Below are positions 16,722 to 25,064 of a DNA stretch of 64,000 bases, piece by piece (within the stretch, counting starts at the first letter, position 1; every line of letters starts with the position of its first letter). The stretch comes from JACQAP01 sp035275265 (GTDB taxonomy: Bacteria > Pseudomonadota > Gammaproteobacteria > Burkholderiales > JACQAP01). The notes under the pieces were generated by a model. That model had not been told where the DNA came from. It made no database searches and saw nothing but the letters and a program-made list of their open reading frames with translations. The position numbers were made by a program, and so were the translations under genes. The DNA lies in contig DATENC010000028.1 in assembly GCA_035275265.1 (NCBI GenBank), positions 62,001 to 126,000 on the forward strand. Direction: 5' to 3'.

Positions 16722-17918
16722 GTGCGACGATTCACATCAATCGCCTTCCTTGCTGCTGAAGCTGCCTCGGCGCTGCTATTCGCGTTTGCGGCCCTTGCCG
16801 GGCCGGCACAGGCCGCGCCCAAGGACGAACTCAAGGAACTGCGCGGCCGCATCGGGGCGCTGCAAAAACAACTGGCGGAGTCCGAAGAGTCGAAAGCCGA
16901 GGCAGGCGACGCACTCAGGGAATCCGAGCGCGCGATAAGCGAAACCAACCGCAAGCTCTATGAACTCGCGGACCAACGGCGCCACGTCAACGCTGAGTTG
17001 ACCAAGCTGCGTTCGCGCGCGCGCACCGTCGAGAGCGACATAGCTGCCGAGCATGCGACGCTGAGCAAACTGCTCTACCAGCAGTACGTGACCGGGCAGT
17101 CGGACGTAATCAAGCTGGTGCTCAATCGCGAAGATCCCAACGAAATCGCGCGCCAACTGCACTACCTGGGCTACGTCTCCCGCGCCCGCGCCGAATTACT
17201 TGCCAGCCTCAGATACAACCTCGCGAATCTCGAAAAGCTCGCCGGCGAAACCCGCGTCAAGAGTGCAGAATTGCGGGCGCTGCAGAACGAAGAAGCCAGC
17301 CAGAAACGCAGGCTTGAGAACGAGAAGGCCGAGCGCCAGCATATTTATGCGCAGGTCTCCAGCCAGATCGCCGAAAGTCGCAAGCAGTTGTCAACGCTCA
17401 AGCGCGATGAAGAGCGCTTGACGCGCTTGATCGAGCGCCTCGCAAAGGAGGTCGCACGCAAGAAACCGGGCAAGCGCGTCACTAATCAGGCGCTGCCGAA
17501 TGCGGATTCGGGTTTCGGGCCGTTCCGCAAGCTTAAAGGCAGATTAAGACTGCCGGTGCTCGGGGAAGTCACGAACCGTTTCGGCACCCAAAGGCAGGAT
17601 AGCGGATTGTCCTGGAAGGGTTTGTTCATCTCTGCCGAACCGGGCCGGGAGGTCAAGGCCATAGCCGGCGGGCGGGTTGTCTATGCCGACTGGCTGCGGG
17701 GTTTCGGCAACCTCATGATCGTCGATCACGGTGACGGCTACATGAGCCTGTACGGAAACAACGAAGCGTTGCTCAAGCGGGTGGGTGACGAAACCAAGGC
17801 AGGCGACACCATTGCGTCCATCGGTAACACCGGCGGCAACCCCGATTCCGGTTTATACTTCGAGCTCAGATATCAGGGAAAACCCTTCGACCCGCTGCCC
17901 TGGGTTACATTGAAGTAA
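16722..17918 (+). CDS. envC: EnvC-like murein hydrolase activator (degenerate LytM domain)
   Basis: Periplasmic protein (398 aa) that activates cell-division amidases in EnvC family members. A GTG at 16722 with GGAG just upstream starts a signal peptide ending in GPAQA. Residues about 32-270 are coiled coil, rich in Glu, Arg, Lys and Leu. The C-terminal about 120 residues are an M23/LytM fold (VKAIAGGRVVYADWLRGFGNLMIVDHGDGY). The zinc ligands of active M23 peptidases are missing: the HxGxD motif is SWKGLF, and the HLHFE motif is LYFEL. It should therefore regulate rather than cut. It lies between gpmA and ctpA. Confidence 0.88.
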   Translation: MRRFTSIAFLAAEAASALLFAFAALAGPAQAAPKDELKELRGRIGALQKQLAESEESKAEAGDALRESERAISETNRKLYELADQRRHVNAELTKLRSRARTVESDIAAEHATLSKLLYQQYVTGQSDVIKLVLNREDPNEIARQLHYLGYVSRARAELLASLRYNLANLEKLAGETRVKSAELRALQNEEASQKRRLENEKAERQHIYAQVSSQIAESRKQLSTLKRDEERLTRLIERLAKEVARKKPGKRVTNQALPNADSGFGPFRKLKGRLRLPVLGEVTNRFGTQRQDSGLSWKGLFISAEPGREVKAIAGGRVVYADWLRGFGNLMIVDHGDGYMSLYGNNEALLKRVGDETKAGDTIASIGNTGGNPDSGLYFELRYQGKPFDPLPWVTLK

Positions 17919-17957
17919 GCATTGGGCAACTACCTGTGTACAAAGGAGTAAGCATAG

Positions 17958-19361
17958 ATGCCTAGCAGATTTCGGCAGATCAGCCTGATCGTTCTTGGTG
18001 CGGTGCTCGGGGTGCTGATCAGCCTCAACTTCTCCGCCGTGGCGCAGAAGGGGGCGGGACCGCTTCCTATCGAGGATTTGCGGGCGTTTACCGAAGTCTT
18101 CGGCCGGATCAAGAACGACTATGTCGAGGCCGTGGACGACAAACGGCTCATTTCCGAGGCAATCAATGGAATGCTCTCCGGCCTCGATCCGCATTCTGCT
18201 TACCTTGACGCCGAAGCGTTCCGCGAACTTCAGGTGGGCACGCAGGGTGAGTTTGGTGGTCTCGGCATCGAAGTCGGCATGGAAGACGGTTTTGTGAAAG
18301 TGGTCGCCCCGATCGAGGACACCCCGGCTTGGCGAGCGGGACTGAAGTCCGGAGACCTGATCATCAAGCTCGACGACACCAACGTGAAAGGCATGACGCT
18401 GAATGATGCGGTGAAGCGCATGCGCGGCAAGCCGGACACCCCGATCACACTTACTTTCGTTCGCAAGGGCGATACCAAGCCGCGCGTGGTGACTCTGACC
18501 CGTGCGATCATCCAGATTCAGAGCGTCAAGTCGAAACTGCTCGAGCCCGGGTACGCCTACTTCCGTGTCACCCAGTTCCAGGAGCACAGCGCCGAAACGC
18601 TGGCGAAGGCGATCGACAAACACTTCAAGGAAAACCAGGGGTCAATGAAGGGCATTATCCTGGACCTTCGCAACGATCCAGGCGGCTTGCTCAACGGTGC
18701 GGTGGCGATTGCTGCGGCGTTTCTGCCGAGCGATGCACTGGTTGTGTACACCGAAGGCCGTACCGATGATGCCAAGATGAAGCTGTACGCGCGGCCGGAG
18801 TATTACCTGCGCGGTAGCAAAGACGACTATCTGAAGAAGCTGCCGAAGGAAGTGAAAACTCTGCCGATGGTGGTGCTGGTCAACAGCGGTTCAGCTTCCG
18901 CTTCGGAGATCGTGGCAGGGGCGTTGCAGGACCACAAGCGCGCGGTGGTGATGGGCACACAGACCTTCGGCAAGGGTTCGGTACAGACCATTCTGCCGCT
19001 CGGCAACGGTACCGCTATCAAGCTCACGACGGCGCGTTACTTCACGCCGAACGGCCGCTCGATCCAGGCCAAGGGCATAACACCCGACATTGTCGTGGAA
19101 GAGGCGACCGTGACCGAGGGTGAGGCCGCCATCAAGGTTCGTGAATCCGATCTGCAACGTCACTTGACCAATCCGGACGGCAGCGCCATCGAGAACAAAC
19201 AACCGGCGCCGCAGCCGCAGTCGGCCGCGCCCGCGCCGTCGCCGAAGGCCGCTGAGAAAGCCGCCGACGACAGCCCGCCGGATATCGTGTCGAAGAGCGA
19301 CTACCAACTCAACCAGGCACTCAATCTGTTGAAGGGTCTGCAGATCCTCAGCAAGAAATAA
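17958..19361 (+). CDS. ctpA: C-terminal processing peptidase (S41)
   Basis: Periplasmic serine protease (467 aa) that degrades or trims envelope proteins from their C-termini, often with an adaptor. Residues 1-30 are a signal/anchor. A PDZ domain spans about 95-180 (GGLGIEVGMEDGFVKVVAPIEDTPAWRAGL). The S41 core follows, with the catalytic Ser314 in NSGSASASEIVAG and Lys339 in TFGKGSVQ. A Pro/Ala-rich linker (about 415-440) precedes the terminal helix. AAGGAG precedes the ATG. The gene forms a unit with the EnvC-like activator, consistent with peptidoglycan remodelling. Confidence 0.94.
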   Translation: MPSRFRQISLIVLGAVLGVLISLNFSAVAQKGAGPLPIEDLRAFTEVFGRIKNDYVEAVDDKRLISEAINGMLSGLDPHSAYLDAEAFRELQVGTQGEFGGLGIEVGMEDGFVKVVAPIEDTPAWRAGLKSGDLIIKLDDTNVKGMTLNDAVKRMRGKPDTPITLTFVRKGDTKPRVVTLTRAIIQIQSVKSKLLEPGYAYFRVTQFQEHSAETLAKAIDKHFKENQGSMKGIILDLRNDPGGLLNGAVAIAAAFLPSDALVVYTEGRTDDAKMKLYARPEYYLRGSKDDYLKKLPKEVKTLPMVVLVNSGSASASEIVAGALQDHKRAVVMGTQTFGKGSVQTILPLGNGTAIKLTTARYFTPNGRSIQAKGITPDIVVEEATVTEGEAAIKVRESDLQRHLTNPDGSAIENKQPAPQPQSAAPAPSPKAAEKAADDSPPDIVSKSDYQLNQALNLLKGLQILSKK

Positions 19362-19385
19362 GTTCTTCCGAACTTGCGATCGGTT

Positions 19386-19414
19386 GACAAGGCCCGCCCC
19401 GCGCGGGCCTTGTC
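19386..19414 (+). terminator. Hairpin after ctpA
   Basis: A perfect 12-bp inverted repeat (GACAAGGCCCGC / GCGGGCCTTGTC) with a 5-nt loop begins 25 nt after the ctpA stop and ends 36 nt before moeB. There is no U-tract (GCGTTAAG follows). It may be a strong hairpin that only partly terminates or that protects the 3' end. Confidence 0.5.
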
Positions 19415-19450
19415 GCGTTAAGATGGCCGGAATCATTCGCTTGACATGCG

Positions 19451-20245
19451 ATGGACGACAACCAGTTACTGCGTTACAGCCGCCACATTCTTTTGCCCGA
19501 GATCGGCATCGATGGGCAGGAGAGGCTCCTCGGCGGGCACGCGCTGCTTATCGGTGCCGGCGGCTTGGGTGCGCCGGTGTCGCTTTACCTTGCCGCAAGC
19601 GGCGTAGGCCGCATTACCATCTGCGACCATGACGCGGTGGACCTCACCAACCTGCAGCGGCAGATCGTGCATTTCACCGAATCGATTGGCAGGAAAAAAG
19701 TAGATTCCGCACGTGCCACGCTGGCGCGGATCAATCCCGAAGTCTCGATAGAGCCGCTCGCTGAACGCGTCGCCGGCAAGCGTCTCGAGCAACTGGTTCA
19801 GTCCGCCGACGTGGTTATCGACGCGACCGACAACTTTGCCACCCGCCACGAGGTCAATCGCGCTTGCGTGAAATTCGCAAAGCCGCTGGTGTCCGGCGCC
19901 GGCGTGCGCTTCGACGGGCAGATCGCGGTGTTCGATTTGCGCCGCCAGGACAGCCCCTGCTATCACTGTCTGTTCCCGGAGAGCGGTGACGTGGAGGAAA
20001 TGCGTTGCGCCGTGATGGGCGTATTCGCGCCGCTCGTTGGCGTGATCGGTTCCATGCAAGCCGCGGAAGCGTTGAAACTGCTGATGGGAATCGGTCGCGA
20101 TCTGACCGGCCGGCTGTTGCTGCTCGACGCGCTGACGATGGAGTGGCGTAGTGTCAGGTTGAAGAAGGATTCCCAATGCGCGGTGTGCGGCGGCGGCGAT
20201 ACCGCCCAACGCGACTCGGCGACCGCCTGCACCACGGATCGCTAG
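19451..20245 (+). CDS. moeB: MoeB/ThiF/HesA-family adenylyltransferase
   Basis: E1-like enzyme (264 aa) that adenylates the C-terminal Gly of a ubiquitin-like sulfur carrier (MoaD or ThiS) for molybdopterin or thiamine synthesis. It shows RYSRHILLPEIG at the N-terminus, the nucleotide loop GAGGLGAP (about 36-43), DLTNLQRQ, and the DATDNF motif. Two CxxC pairs (CYHC near 175 and CAVC near 239) form the structural zinc site. A MoeB versus ThiF choice cannot be made without a neighbouring carrier gene, and none is present here. Confidence 0.88.
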   Translation: MDDNQLLRYSRHILLPEIGIDGQERLLGGHALLIGAGGLGAPVSLYLAASGVGRITICDHDAVDLTNLQRQIVHFTESIGRKKVDSARATLARINPEVSIEPLAERVAGKRLEQLVQSADVVIDATDNFATRHEVNRACVKFAKPLVSGAGVRFDGQIAVFDLRRQDSPCYHCLFPESGDVEEMRCAVMGVFAPLVGVIGSMQAAEALKLLMGIGRDLTGRLLLLDALTMEWRSVRLKKDSQCAVCGGGDTAQRDSATACTTDR

Positions 20246-20296
20246 GATTCAGTGACTAAGCGATTGGGCCGGTAAGCGATTCAGTAACTCGATCCC

Positions 20297-20794
20297 TCAA
20301 TCGCTCCTTCGGTATTCCACGCGCGTCCGCGCGTTTGCGGCGGAGATATAGATCATCTCCTTGCTGTTGACTTCCTTGAGCTTCCACGCCGTCGCGAAGC
20401 CAATGGGCATCAGACTGGTCAACGTGGAGTTTTCGATCTTGGTATGCAGGTAGCCTTTGCGCACCGCCCAGCTGCCACTGGCTGTAAAGTAGTAAATCAG
20501 CCTGCCGTTTCTCACTTCGAAATTTGGCCGCTCAGGCCGCAAATAAAAATCCGGTGGAACGAGCAGGCGAACCTGTCCCTGCCAATTGACCCGCCCTCCG
20601 GGCAGCAGGGTGAACTGGGTCTCGACGATAACGTCGTCCGGCGCCACTTCCCTCGAACCCCACGTGCCCACCAATACTTTCGCGTACCGGTCGTCCGACG
20701 CCCCACAACCGTACATCGCATATGCTGCACACATCAGGACAAAAATGGCCCCGATGTTCCGCGCTATGCGGTTGAGCGCCTTGCAGCCGTCCAT
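20297..20794 (-). CDS. Putative lipoprotein of unknown function
   Basis: About 165 aa from the ATG at 20794, which shares its A with the TGA of slmA (TGATGG), a coupled arrangement. A hydrophobic segment IFVLMCAAYAMYGC ends in a Cys that could be lipidated, though the lipobox (AMYGC) is weak. The remainder is a small beta-rich domain with the pattern VGTWGSRE...GGRVNWQGQ...WKLKEV, reminiscent of lipocalin-like or copper-resistance-type periplasmic folds but not assignable. A short intergenic spacer with GATTCAGT repeats separates it from moeB. Function unknown. Confidence 0.6.
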   Translation of the reverse strand: MDGCKALNRIARNIGAIFVLMCAAYAMYGCGASDDRYAKVLVGTWGSREVAPDDVIVETQFTLLPGGRVNWQGQVRLLVPPDFYLRPERPNFEVRNGRLIYYFTASGSWAVRKGYLHTKIENSTLTSLMPIGFATAWKLKEVNSKEMIYISAANARTRVEYRRSD

Positions 20795-21366
20795 CACACG
20801 ATCCATTGCCACTGCACCGACCAGTACTCGGTCGGATCGCGTCTGAAACCGCTCTTCACGAACTGGTGCCAGCGGCCCACCACGAAAGCCAGCATCAGAT
20901 TCGCCTGCGCAGTGGGGTCCAGACTTTCGGGGACCTCTTTTTCCGAAAGTGCGAAACGCAATGCTTGCTTGAGCGTGGCTTCGAGCCGGTCGTGCAACTG
21001 GTTGATCCGCGCCTGCAGGCGCTCGTCCTCGTTCACCAGCGCTTCGCCGATAAGTACCCGCGTCATACCGGGGTTCTTCTTGGCGAAACCGAGCAGCAAG
21101 GTCAGCACGGCCTCGATCTGTTTCAGGCCGCTTTTTTCTTCCGCGGTAATCTTGTTAACGAGCCCGAACAGCGTCTGCTCGATGAACTCGATGAGGCCTT
21201 CGAACATCTGCGCCTTGCTGGCGAAGTGCCGGTAAAGCGCCGCCTCGGAGACGTCCAATCGCTTGGCCAGCGCAGCCGTGGTGATCCTCTCTGCTTTGGG
21301 ATCCTCGAGCATGGCCGCGAGGGTCTGCAGGATCTGGCGTTTGCGTTCTCCCGGCTTGGTCGGCAT
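20794..21366 (-). CDS. slmA: Nucleoid occlusion factor SlmA (TetR family)
   Basis: DNA-binding protein (190 aa) that blocks FtsZ ring assembly over the nucleoid when bound to its chromosomal sites. The TetR helix-turn-helix is ITTAALAKRLDVSEAALYRHFASKAQMFEGLIEFIE (about 28-62). The C-terminal part (LLGFAKKNPGMTRVLIGEALVNEDERLQARINQLHDRLE) is characteristic of SlmA, not of ligand-sensing TetR proteins. It lies between the HAD gene and a coupled lipoprotein gene; the argB-HAD-slmA neighbourhood is frequent in betaproteobacteria. Confidence 0.92.
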   Translation of the reverse strand: MPTKPGERKRQILQTLAAMLEDPKAERITTAALAKRLDVSEAALYRHFASKAQMFEGLIEFIEQTLFGLVNKITAEEKSGLKQIEAVLTLLLGFAKKNPGMTRVLIGEALVNEDERLQARINQLHDRLEATLKQALRFALSEKEVPESLDPTAQANLMLAFVVGRWHQFVKSGFRRDPTEYWSVQWQWIV

Positions 21367-21487
21367 GTTGCGGCGGAATGGCTTGGAAGAGTAGGGGAAA
21401 GGTTACCCGAACGGTCGGGAATTTAACACGATCCAGCGGCGCATGTTCGCGCTCGGGACAAACACTTGCATAGGAGGGTTTCAAGCC

Positions 21488-22138
21488 TCAGAGCAAGCGC
21501 AGCAATCGCGGTAGCCGCACGATGTGACGCACATTTGCGTCCACCCAGGAGGGCGCACGGTTCGACTGATTGACCCAGACAGTCTTCATTCCCAGTCGTT
21601 TGGCCGTGCGCAGGTTTTCCAGGCTGTCCTCGACCATGATGCAATGCGACGCCAACAGCCGATGCGTACGCACCAGCCGGCGGAATCCATGCACGTCGGG
21701 CTTGGGCCGGAAGCGGGTACGCTCGATGGAGAACACGTCGTCGAACAGATCTTCCACGCCCAGCGCCGCCAGAATCGCACGCGCGTAATGCGACGGAGCG
21801 TTGGAGAAAACTATCTTGCGCCCGGGCAGGCGCCGCAATGCCGATCGCAGTTCGCGGCGGCCCACCACCAGTTTGCCGATCTCGGGGAAACGGTGCGTCT
21901 CCCGCAGGAAGTGATGCGGGTCGATACCGTGATGGCGAATCAGCCCCACCAGTGTGGCGCCGTAGCGCCGCCAGTAGAACTGGCGCAATTCGTTGGCCGC
22001 ATCCACGCCCATATCCAGGTGCTCAGCGAGATAAGCGGTCATCGACCGGTCGATGTGCGGAAAGATGTGCGGGTGGGCGTCGTGAAGCGTGTTATCCAGG
22101 TCGAAGATCCACGTTCTGCCGCTGAAACGGGATTGCAC
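21488..22138 (-). CDS. HAD-superfamily pyrimidine 5'-nucleotidase-like phosphatase
   Basis: Cytosolic HAD hydrolase (216 aa) of the SDT1/pyrimidine 5'-nucleotidase group. Motif I is FDLDNTLHDA (nucleophile Asp near residue 13), motif II VFSNAPSHYA, motif III the Lys in RFRPKPD, and motif IV MVEDSLENLRTAK. It likely dephosphorylates a nucleoside monophosphate or similar small phosphate ester. The start is GTG at 22138, 5 nt after the argB stop, so the two are likely cotranscribed. A 121-nt spacer separates it from slmA. Confidence 0.85.
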   Translation of the reverse strand: MQSRFSGRTWIFDLDNTLHDAHPHIFPHIDRSMTAYLAEHLDMGVDAANELRQFYWRRYGATLVGLIRHHGIDPHHFLRETHRFPEIGKLVVGRRELRSALRRLPGRKIVFSNAPSHYARAILAALGVEDLFDDVFSIERTRFRPKPDVHGFRRLVRTHRLLASHCIMVEDSLENLRTAKRLGMKTVWVNQSNRAPSWVDANVRHIVRLPRLLRLL

Positions 22139-22143
22139 TGCGA

Positions 22144-23031
22144 TTAGCGGTTTCGGATCAGCGTGCCCACGCCCTGATCGGTTAACACCTCCAGCAATAG
22201 CGCGTGCTCGACCCGTCCGTCGATAATGTGCACGCTCTTCACCCCGCTCTTGGCGGCATCGAGCGCCGAACCGATCTTGGGCAGCATGCCCCCGTGTATA
22301 GTGCCATCGGCGAAAAGCGCGTCCACTTGTTTGGGCGTAAGCCCGGTCAACAGATTACCGCTCTTGTCGAGCACGCCCGGGGTGTTGGTGAGGATAATGA
22401 GCTTTTCCGCGCGCAGTATCTCGGCAAGTTTGCCGGCAACGAGATCGGCATTGATGTTGTAAGACTCGCCGTCTTCGCCCACCCCGATCGGCGCCACCAC
22501 TGGGATGAACTCGCGGCTCTCCAGCAGCGAAATTACTTCCGGATCGATGCTCTGGATCTCTCCTACCTGGCCGATGTCGAGCATTTCGGTCGCGTTATCG
22601 GCGTTCTGCACCAGCATCTTCCTGGCGCGGATGAAGGACGCATCCTTGCCCGTCAACCCGATGGCACGGCCGCCGTGCTGGTTGATCAGATTGACGATTT
22701 CCTTGTTCACCAGCCCGCCGAGCACCATCTCCACCACGTCCATGGTCTCGCGATCGGTGACCCGCATGCCCTGAACGAACTCGCCCTTCTTGCCGACGCG
22801 CTTCAACATATCGTCGATCTGCGGCCCGCCGCCGTGCACCACGACTGGATCCATTCCGACCAGCTTCAGCAGCACCACATCGCGCGCGAACGAGTGCTTC
22901 AACGTCTCATCCGTCATCGCGTTACCGCCGTACTTGACCACAATCGTCTTGCCGTGGAAGCGGCGGATGTAGGGCAGCGCCTCGGCGAGGACCTGCGCCT
23001 TGTGCATCGCGTCGGAAGGTGAAAGGGGCAT
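22144..23031 (-). CDS. argB: Acetylglutamate kinase
   Basis: Second enzyme of arginine biosynthesis (295 aa), phosphorylating N-acetylglutamate with ATP. ATG 23031 gives MPLSPSDAMHKAQVLAEALPYIRRFHGKTIVVKYGGNAM, the family N-terminus. Other motifs are VVVHGGGPQID, the Arg-sensing-type loop, IPVVAPIGV, YNINADLVAGKLA, and TDVPGV-like TNTPGVLD. The 105-nt gap to the hsp20 stop holds the hsp20 terminator. The HAD phosphatase follows at once. Confidence 0.96.
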   Translation of the reverse strand: MPLSPSDAMHKAQVLAEALPYIRRFHGKTIVVKYGGNAMTDETLKHSFARDVVLLKLVGMDPVVVHGGGPQIDDMLKRVGKKGEFVQGMRVTDRETMDVVEMVLGGLVNKEIVNLINQHGGRAIGLTGKDASFIRARKMLVQNADNATEMLDIGQVGEIQSIDPEVISLLESREFIPVVAPIGVGEDGESYNINADLVAGKLAEILRAEKLIILTNTPGVLDKSGNLLTGLTPKQVDALFADGTIHGGMLPKIGSALDAAKSGVKSVHIIDGRVEHALLLEVLTDQGVGTLIRNR

Positions 23032-23088
23032 GGCGCGCTCGCTTGATCGTGGAGCGCGAATTCTACCGCGGGAAATTCTCCCCAAGAG

Positions 23089-23118
23089 AAAAAACAAAGG
23101 CGGCCGCAGCCGCCTTTG
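23089..23118 (-). terminator. Rho-independent terminator of hsp20
   Basis: On the minus strand a 10-bp GC-rich stem (CAAAGGCGGC / GCCGCCTTTG) with a 4-nt loop is followed by six T residues. It starts 18 nt after the hsp20 stop. It is a textbook intrinsic terminator and separates hsp20 from argB. Confidence 0.85.
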
Positions 23119-23135
23119 CCGGTTTAAACGACCGG

Positions 23136-23561
23136 TTACTGAATCGAGAGTTTCTTCGCAGTGACTGCCGCCTTCTTCGGCAACCGCAACTCCAGCACGC
23201 CCTCGTTGTACTTCGCCTGCGCCGTGGTTTCGTCGACGTCCTGCTCCAGGCTGAAGGCGCGGTACGCCTTGCCGTAGTAACGCTCGGAACGCAGGACTTT
23301 TTCACCCTGCTTGTCCTGACGCTCGCGCTTCACCTCTGCGCTGATCGCCACCTGGTTGCCGTTGATGGTGACGTTGATGTCTTCCTTTTTTACGCCCGGA
23401 ACTTCGGCGTGAACCACGTAGGCACCATCGTCTTCCTTCACATCGATGCGGAATTGCGCCTGCGATTGGTTTTCGAAAGTCATCGGGCGCACGAAAAAGC
23501 CCTTGAAGAAATCGTCGAAAGTTTCGTCAAGCGGGTAACTATAGCGGGCCAAACTTGCCAT
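23136..23561 (-). CDS. hsp20: Hsp20/alpha-crystallin small heat-shock protein
   Basis: ATP-independent holdase chaperone (141 aa) that binds unfolding proteins in the cytosol. The alpha-crystallin domain (about 38-130) begins with FRIDVKEDDGAYVVHAEVPGVKKEDINV and ends with the conserved G-V-L-E-L motif (NEGVLELRLPKK). The C-terminal IxI motif is replaced by LSIQ. AAGGAG precedes the ATG at 23561. A sigma32-type promoter lies about 55 nt upstream and an intrinsic terminator follows, so it is a single-gene heat-shock unit. Confidence 0.93.
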   Translation of the reverse strand: MASLARYSYPLDETFDDFFKGFFVRPMTFENQSQAQFRIDVKEDDGAYVVHAEVPGVKKEDINVTINGNQVAISAEVKRERQDKQGEKVLRSERYYGKAYRAFSLEQDVDETTAQAKYNEGVLELRLPKKAAVTAKKLSIQ

Positions 23562-23616
23562 ATCAGTCTCCTTTGCGTTTAGCGATTGTGTCGGGCGTCC
23601 GGCGCCCATGCCCCCT

Positions 23617-23644
23617 ATATGTGCGCAAGTAACGCCTTTTCAAG
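23617..23644 (-). promoter_or_regulatory. Candidate sigma32 promoter for hsp20
   Basis: On the minus strand CTTGAAA (23638-23644, exact sigma32 -35) is followed after 14 nt by GCACATAT (23617-23624), six of eight matches to CCCCATNT. The transcript would start about 45-50 nt before the hsp20 ATG, and its leader contains a GGGCG/CGCCC hairpin. The functional context (a heat-shock gene) supports the call. Confidence 0.62.
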
Positions 23645-23671
23645 ACCTGCGCCGGGACCGGCGAATACAAG

Positions 23672-23772
23672 GTCACTGCTGCGTGACGATTCCGCTCCGG
23701 CATAGCGAACGCTTCGTATCTTTTTGTTTTTGCGATTTTTTACGTAGCCGTCACGACTGCGTGAGCACGCAG
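23672..23772. promoter_or_regulatory. Region upstream of bufA with two short dyads
   Basis: The 341-nt gap between hsp20 and bufA contains GTCAC-N6-GTGAC (23672-23687), a T-rich tract around 23718-23745 that stands out from the GC-rich background, and CTGCGTG-AG-CACGCAG (23757-23772). Such dyads could be operators for the copper-linked bufA operon. No known regulator site was recognised, and the rest of the gap up to the GAGGAG ribosome site of bufA shows nothing else. Confidence 0.3.
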
Positions 23773-23902
23773 AACGACATCACTGCCGCCCGGAAGCGCA
23801 TCCAAAGGTCGCAGACGAACGTACCTGTCACCGCGGCACGCGCGGCAGCATCAAACCGGGCGACCGGAATAACCCATCCACCAATCCAGAGGAGAACCAC
23901 GC

Positions 23903-24151
23903 ATGGAAGGCAAGAAACTCACCGGTTTGGCACTTGCGGCAACGGCAGCTGCCCTGTTCATGACAGGGTGTGCAAATATGGGCGGCGGCGGTACTTCCGC
24001 GAAGGTGCATTGCGAAGGCGCGAATGCCTGCAAGGGCATGAGCGACTGCAAGTCTGCAAACAGTTCCTGCCATGGCCAGAACGCCTGCAAGGGCCAGGGT
24101 TCCGTTTCACTTACGCCGGTGGAATGCCAGAAGGTCACCGGCAGGGCGTAA
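23903..24151 (+). CDS. bufA2: Bufferin-type Cys-rich RiPP precursor (BufA2-like)
   Basis: 82-aa precursor. Residues 1-23 are a signal sequence ending LFMTGC, so it may be either Sec-exported or a lipoprotein on Cys23. The core contains six further Cys (37, 43, 49, 56, 62, 75), with two copies of C-x-G-x-N-A-C-K-G (37-45 and 56-64). The next two genes encode a DUF692/MNIO enzyme and a DUF2063 protein, the partners that modify Cys of bufferins into copper-binding heterocycles in known systems. GAGGAG precedes the ATG. Expected role: periplasmic copper buffering. The PCuAC gene 4 kb away fits a copper theme. The modification chemistry is inferred from the family. Confidence 0.82.
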   Translation: MEGKKLTGLALAATAAALFMTGCANMGGGGTSAKVHCEGANACKGMSDCKSANSSCHGQNACKGQGSVSLTPVECQKVTGRA

Positions 24152-24224
24152 ACTTGGTCGAATTTGTCACTACGGGGCATTCTTGGGATCGGATGTCCCG
24201 TTTTTCACTCGGCATGCAACGTTC

Positions 24225-25064
24225 ATGATTGCACAACCTGCGCTCGGCTTCGGGCTCGGCCTGCGCACCGATCATTACGAAGAGATCCTCGAATCCCGGC
24301 CCAACGTCGACTGGTTCGAGGCTCTGTCGGAAAACTATATGGTGCCGGGCGGTAAGCCGCTGCATTACCTTGATCGGATCCGCGCCGAATTTCCGATGGT
24401 CCTGCATGGGGTGTCGCTATCGATCGGAAGCCATGATTCGCTGGATCGCGAATACCTCAAGGCGCTCAAACAACTGGCGCAGCGGGTCGAGCCGGCGTGG
24501 GTGTCGGATCACCTGTGCTGGACGGGTGTTGCCGGCCGGAACATGCACGACCTGTTCCCGCTGCCCTACACCGAGGAAGCGGCCGGTCACGTCGCCGCAC
24601 GGGTGCGCGAAGTCCAGGATATCCTGGGGCGGCAAATCCTTCTCGAAAACGTGTCCACCTACGTGACCTTCCGTCAGTCGGAGATGAGCGAGTGGGAGTT
24701 TCTTTCCGAGGTCTGCGCGCGCGCCGATTGCCTGATTCTGCTCGACATCAACAACATCTACGTCAACGCCTGCAACCACGGGTTCGATGCGCATGATTTT
24801 TTGAATGGCGTGCCGGTTTTGCGGGTGCGGCAGTTCCATCTTGCCGGCCATAACAATTGCGGCACCCATATCATTGATACCCATGATGCTCCGATCATCG
24901 ATCCAGTGTGGAACCTTTACCAGGCGGCGCTGCGGCGTTTCGGGCAGATCGCCACCATGATCGAGCGCGACGACCACATTCCGCCGCTGACGGAATTGGT
25001 CACCGAACTGGATCAGGCGCGCCGCATGGCGGCGCAGGCACATTCGGACCGGGCCGCGGCATGA
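24225..25064 (+). CDS. bufB: DUF692/MNIO multinuclear iron oxidase (BufB-like)
   Basis: Cytosolic TIM-barrel oxidase (279 aa) that modifies Cys residues of a RiPP precursor using a di- or tri-iron centre. The ATG at 24225 starts MIAQPALGFGLGLRTDHYEEIL, the family N-terminus. Putative metal ligands are in VLHGVSLSIGSHD, WVSDHLCW, HDLFPLPY, ILLENVSTYV, LLDINNIYVNACNHGFD, QFHLAGH and DTHD. It begins 73 nt after bufA and overlaps bufC by ATGA. Together the three genes form the minimal bufferin cluster. Confidence 0.9.
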   Translation: MIAQPALGFGLGLRTDHYEEILESRPNVDWFEALSENYMVPGGKPLHYLDRIRAEFPMVLHGVSLSIGSHDSLDREYLKALKQLAQRVEPAWVSDHLCWTGVAGRNMHDLFPLPYTEEAAGHVAARVREVQDILGRQILLENVSTYVTFRQSEMSEWEFLSEVCARADCLILLDINNIYVNACNHGFDAHDFLNGVPVLRVRQFHLAGHNNCGTHIIDTHDAPIIDPVWNLYQAALRRFGQIATMIERDDHIPPLTELVTELDQARRMAAQAHSDRAAA

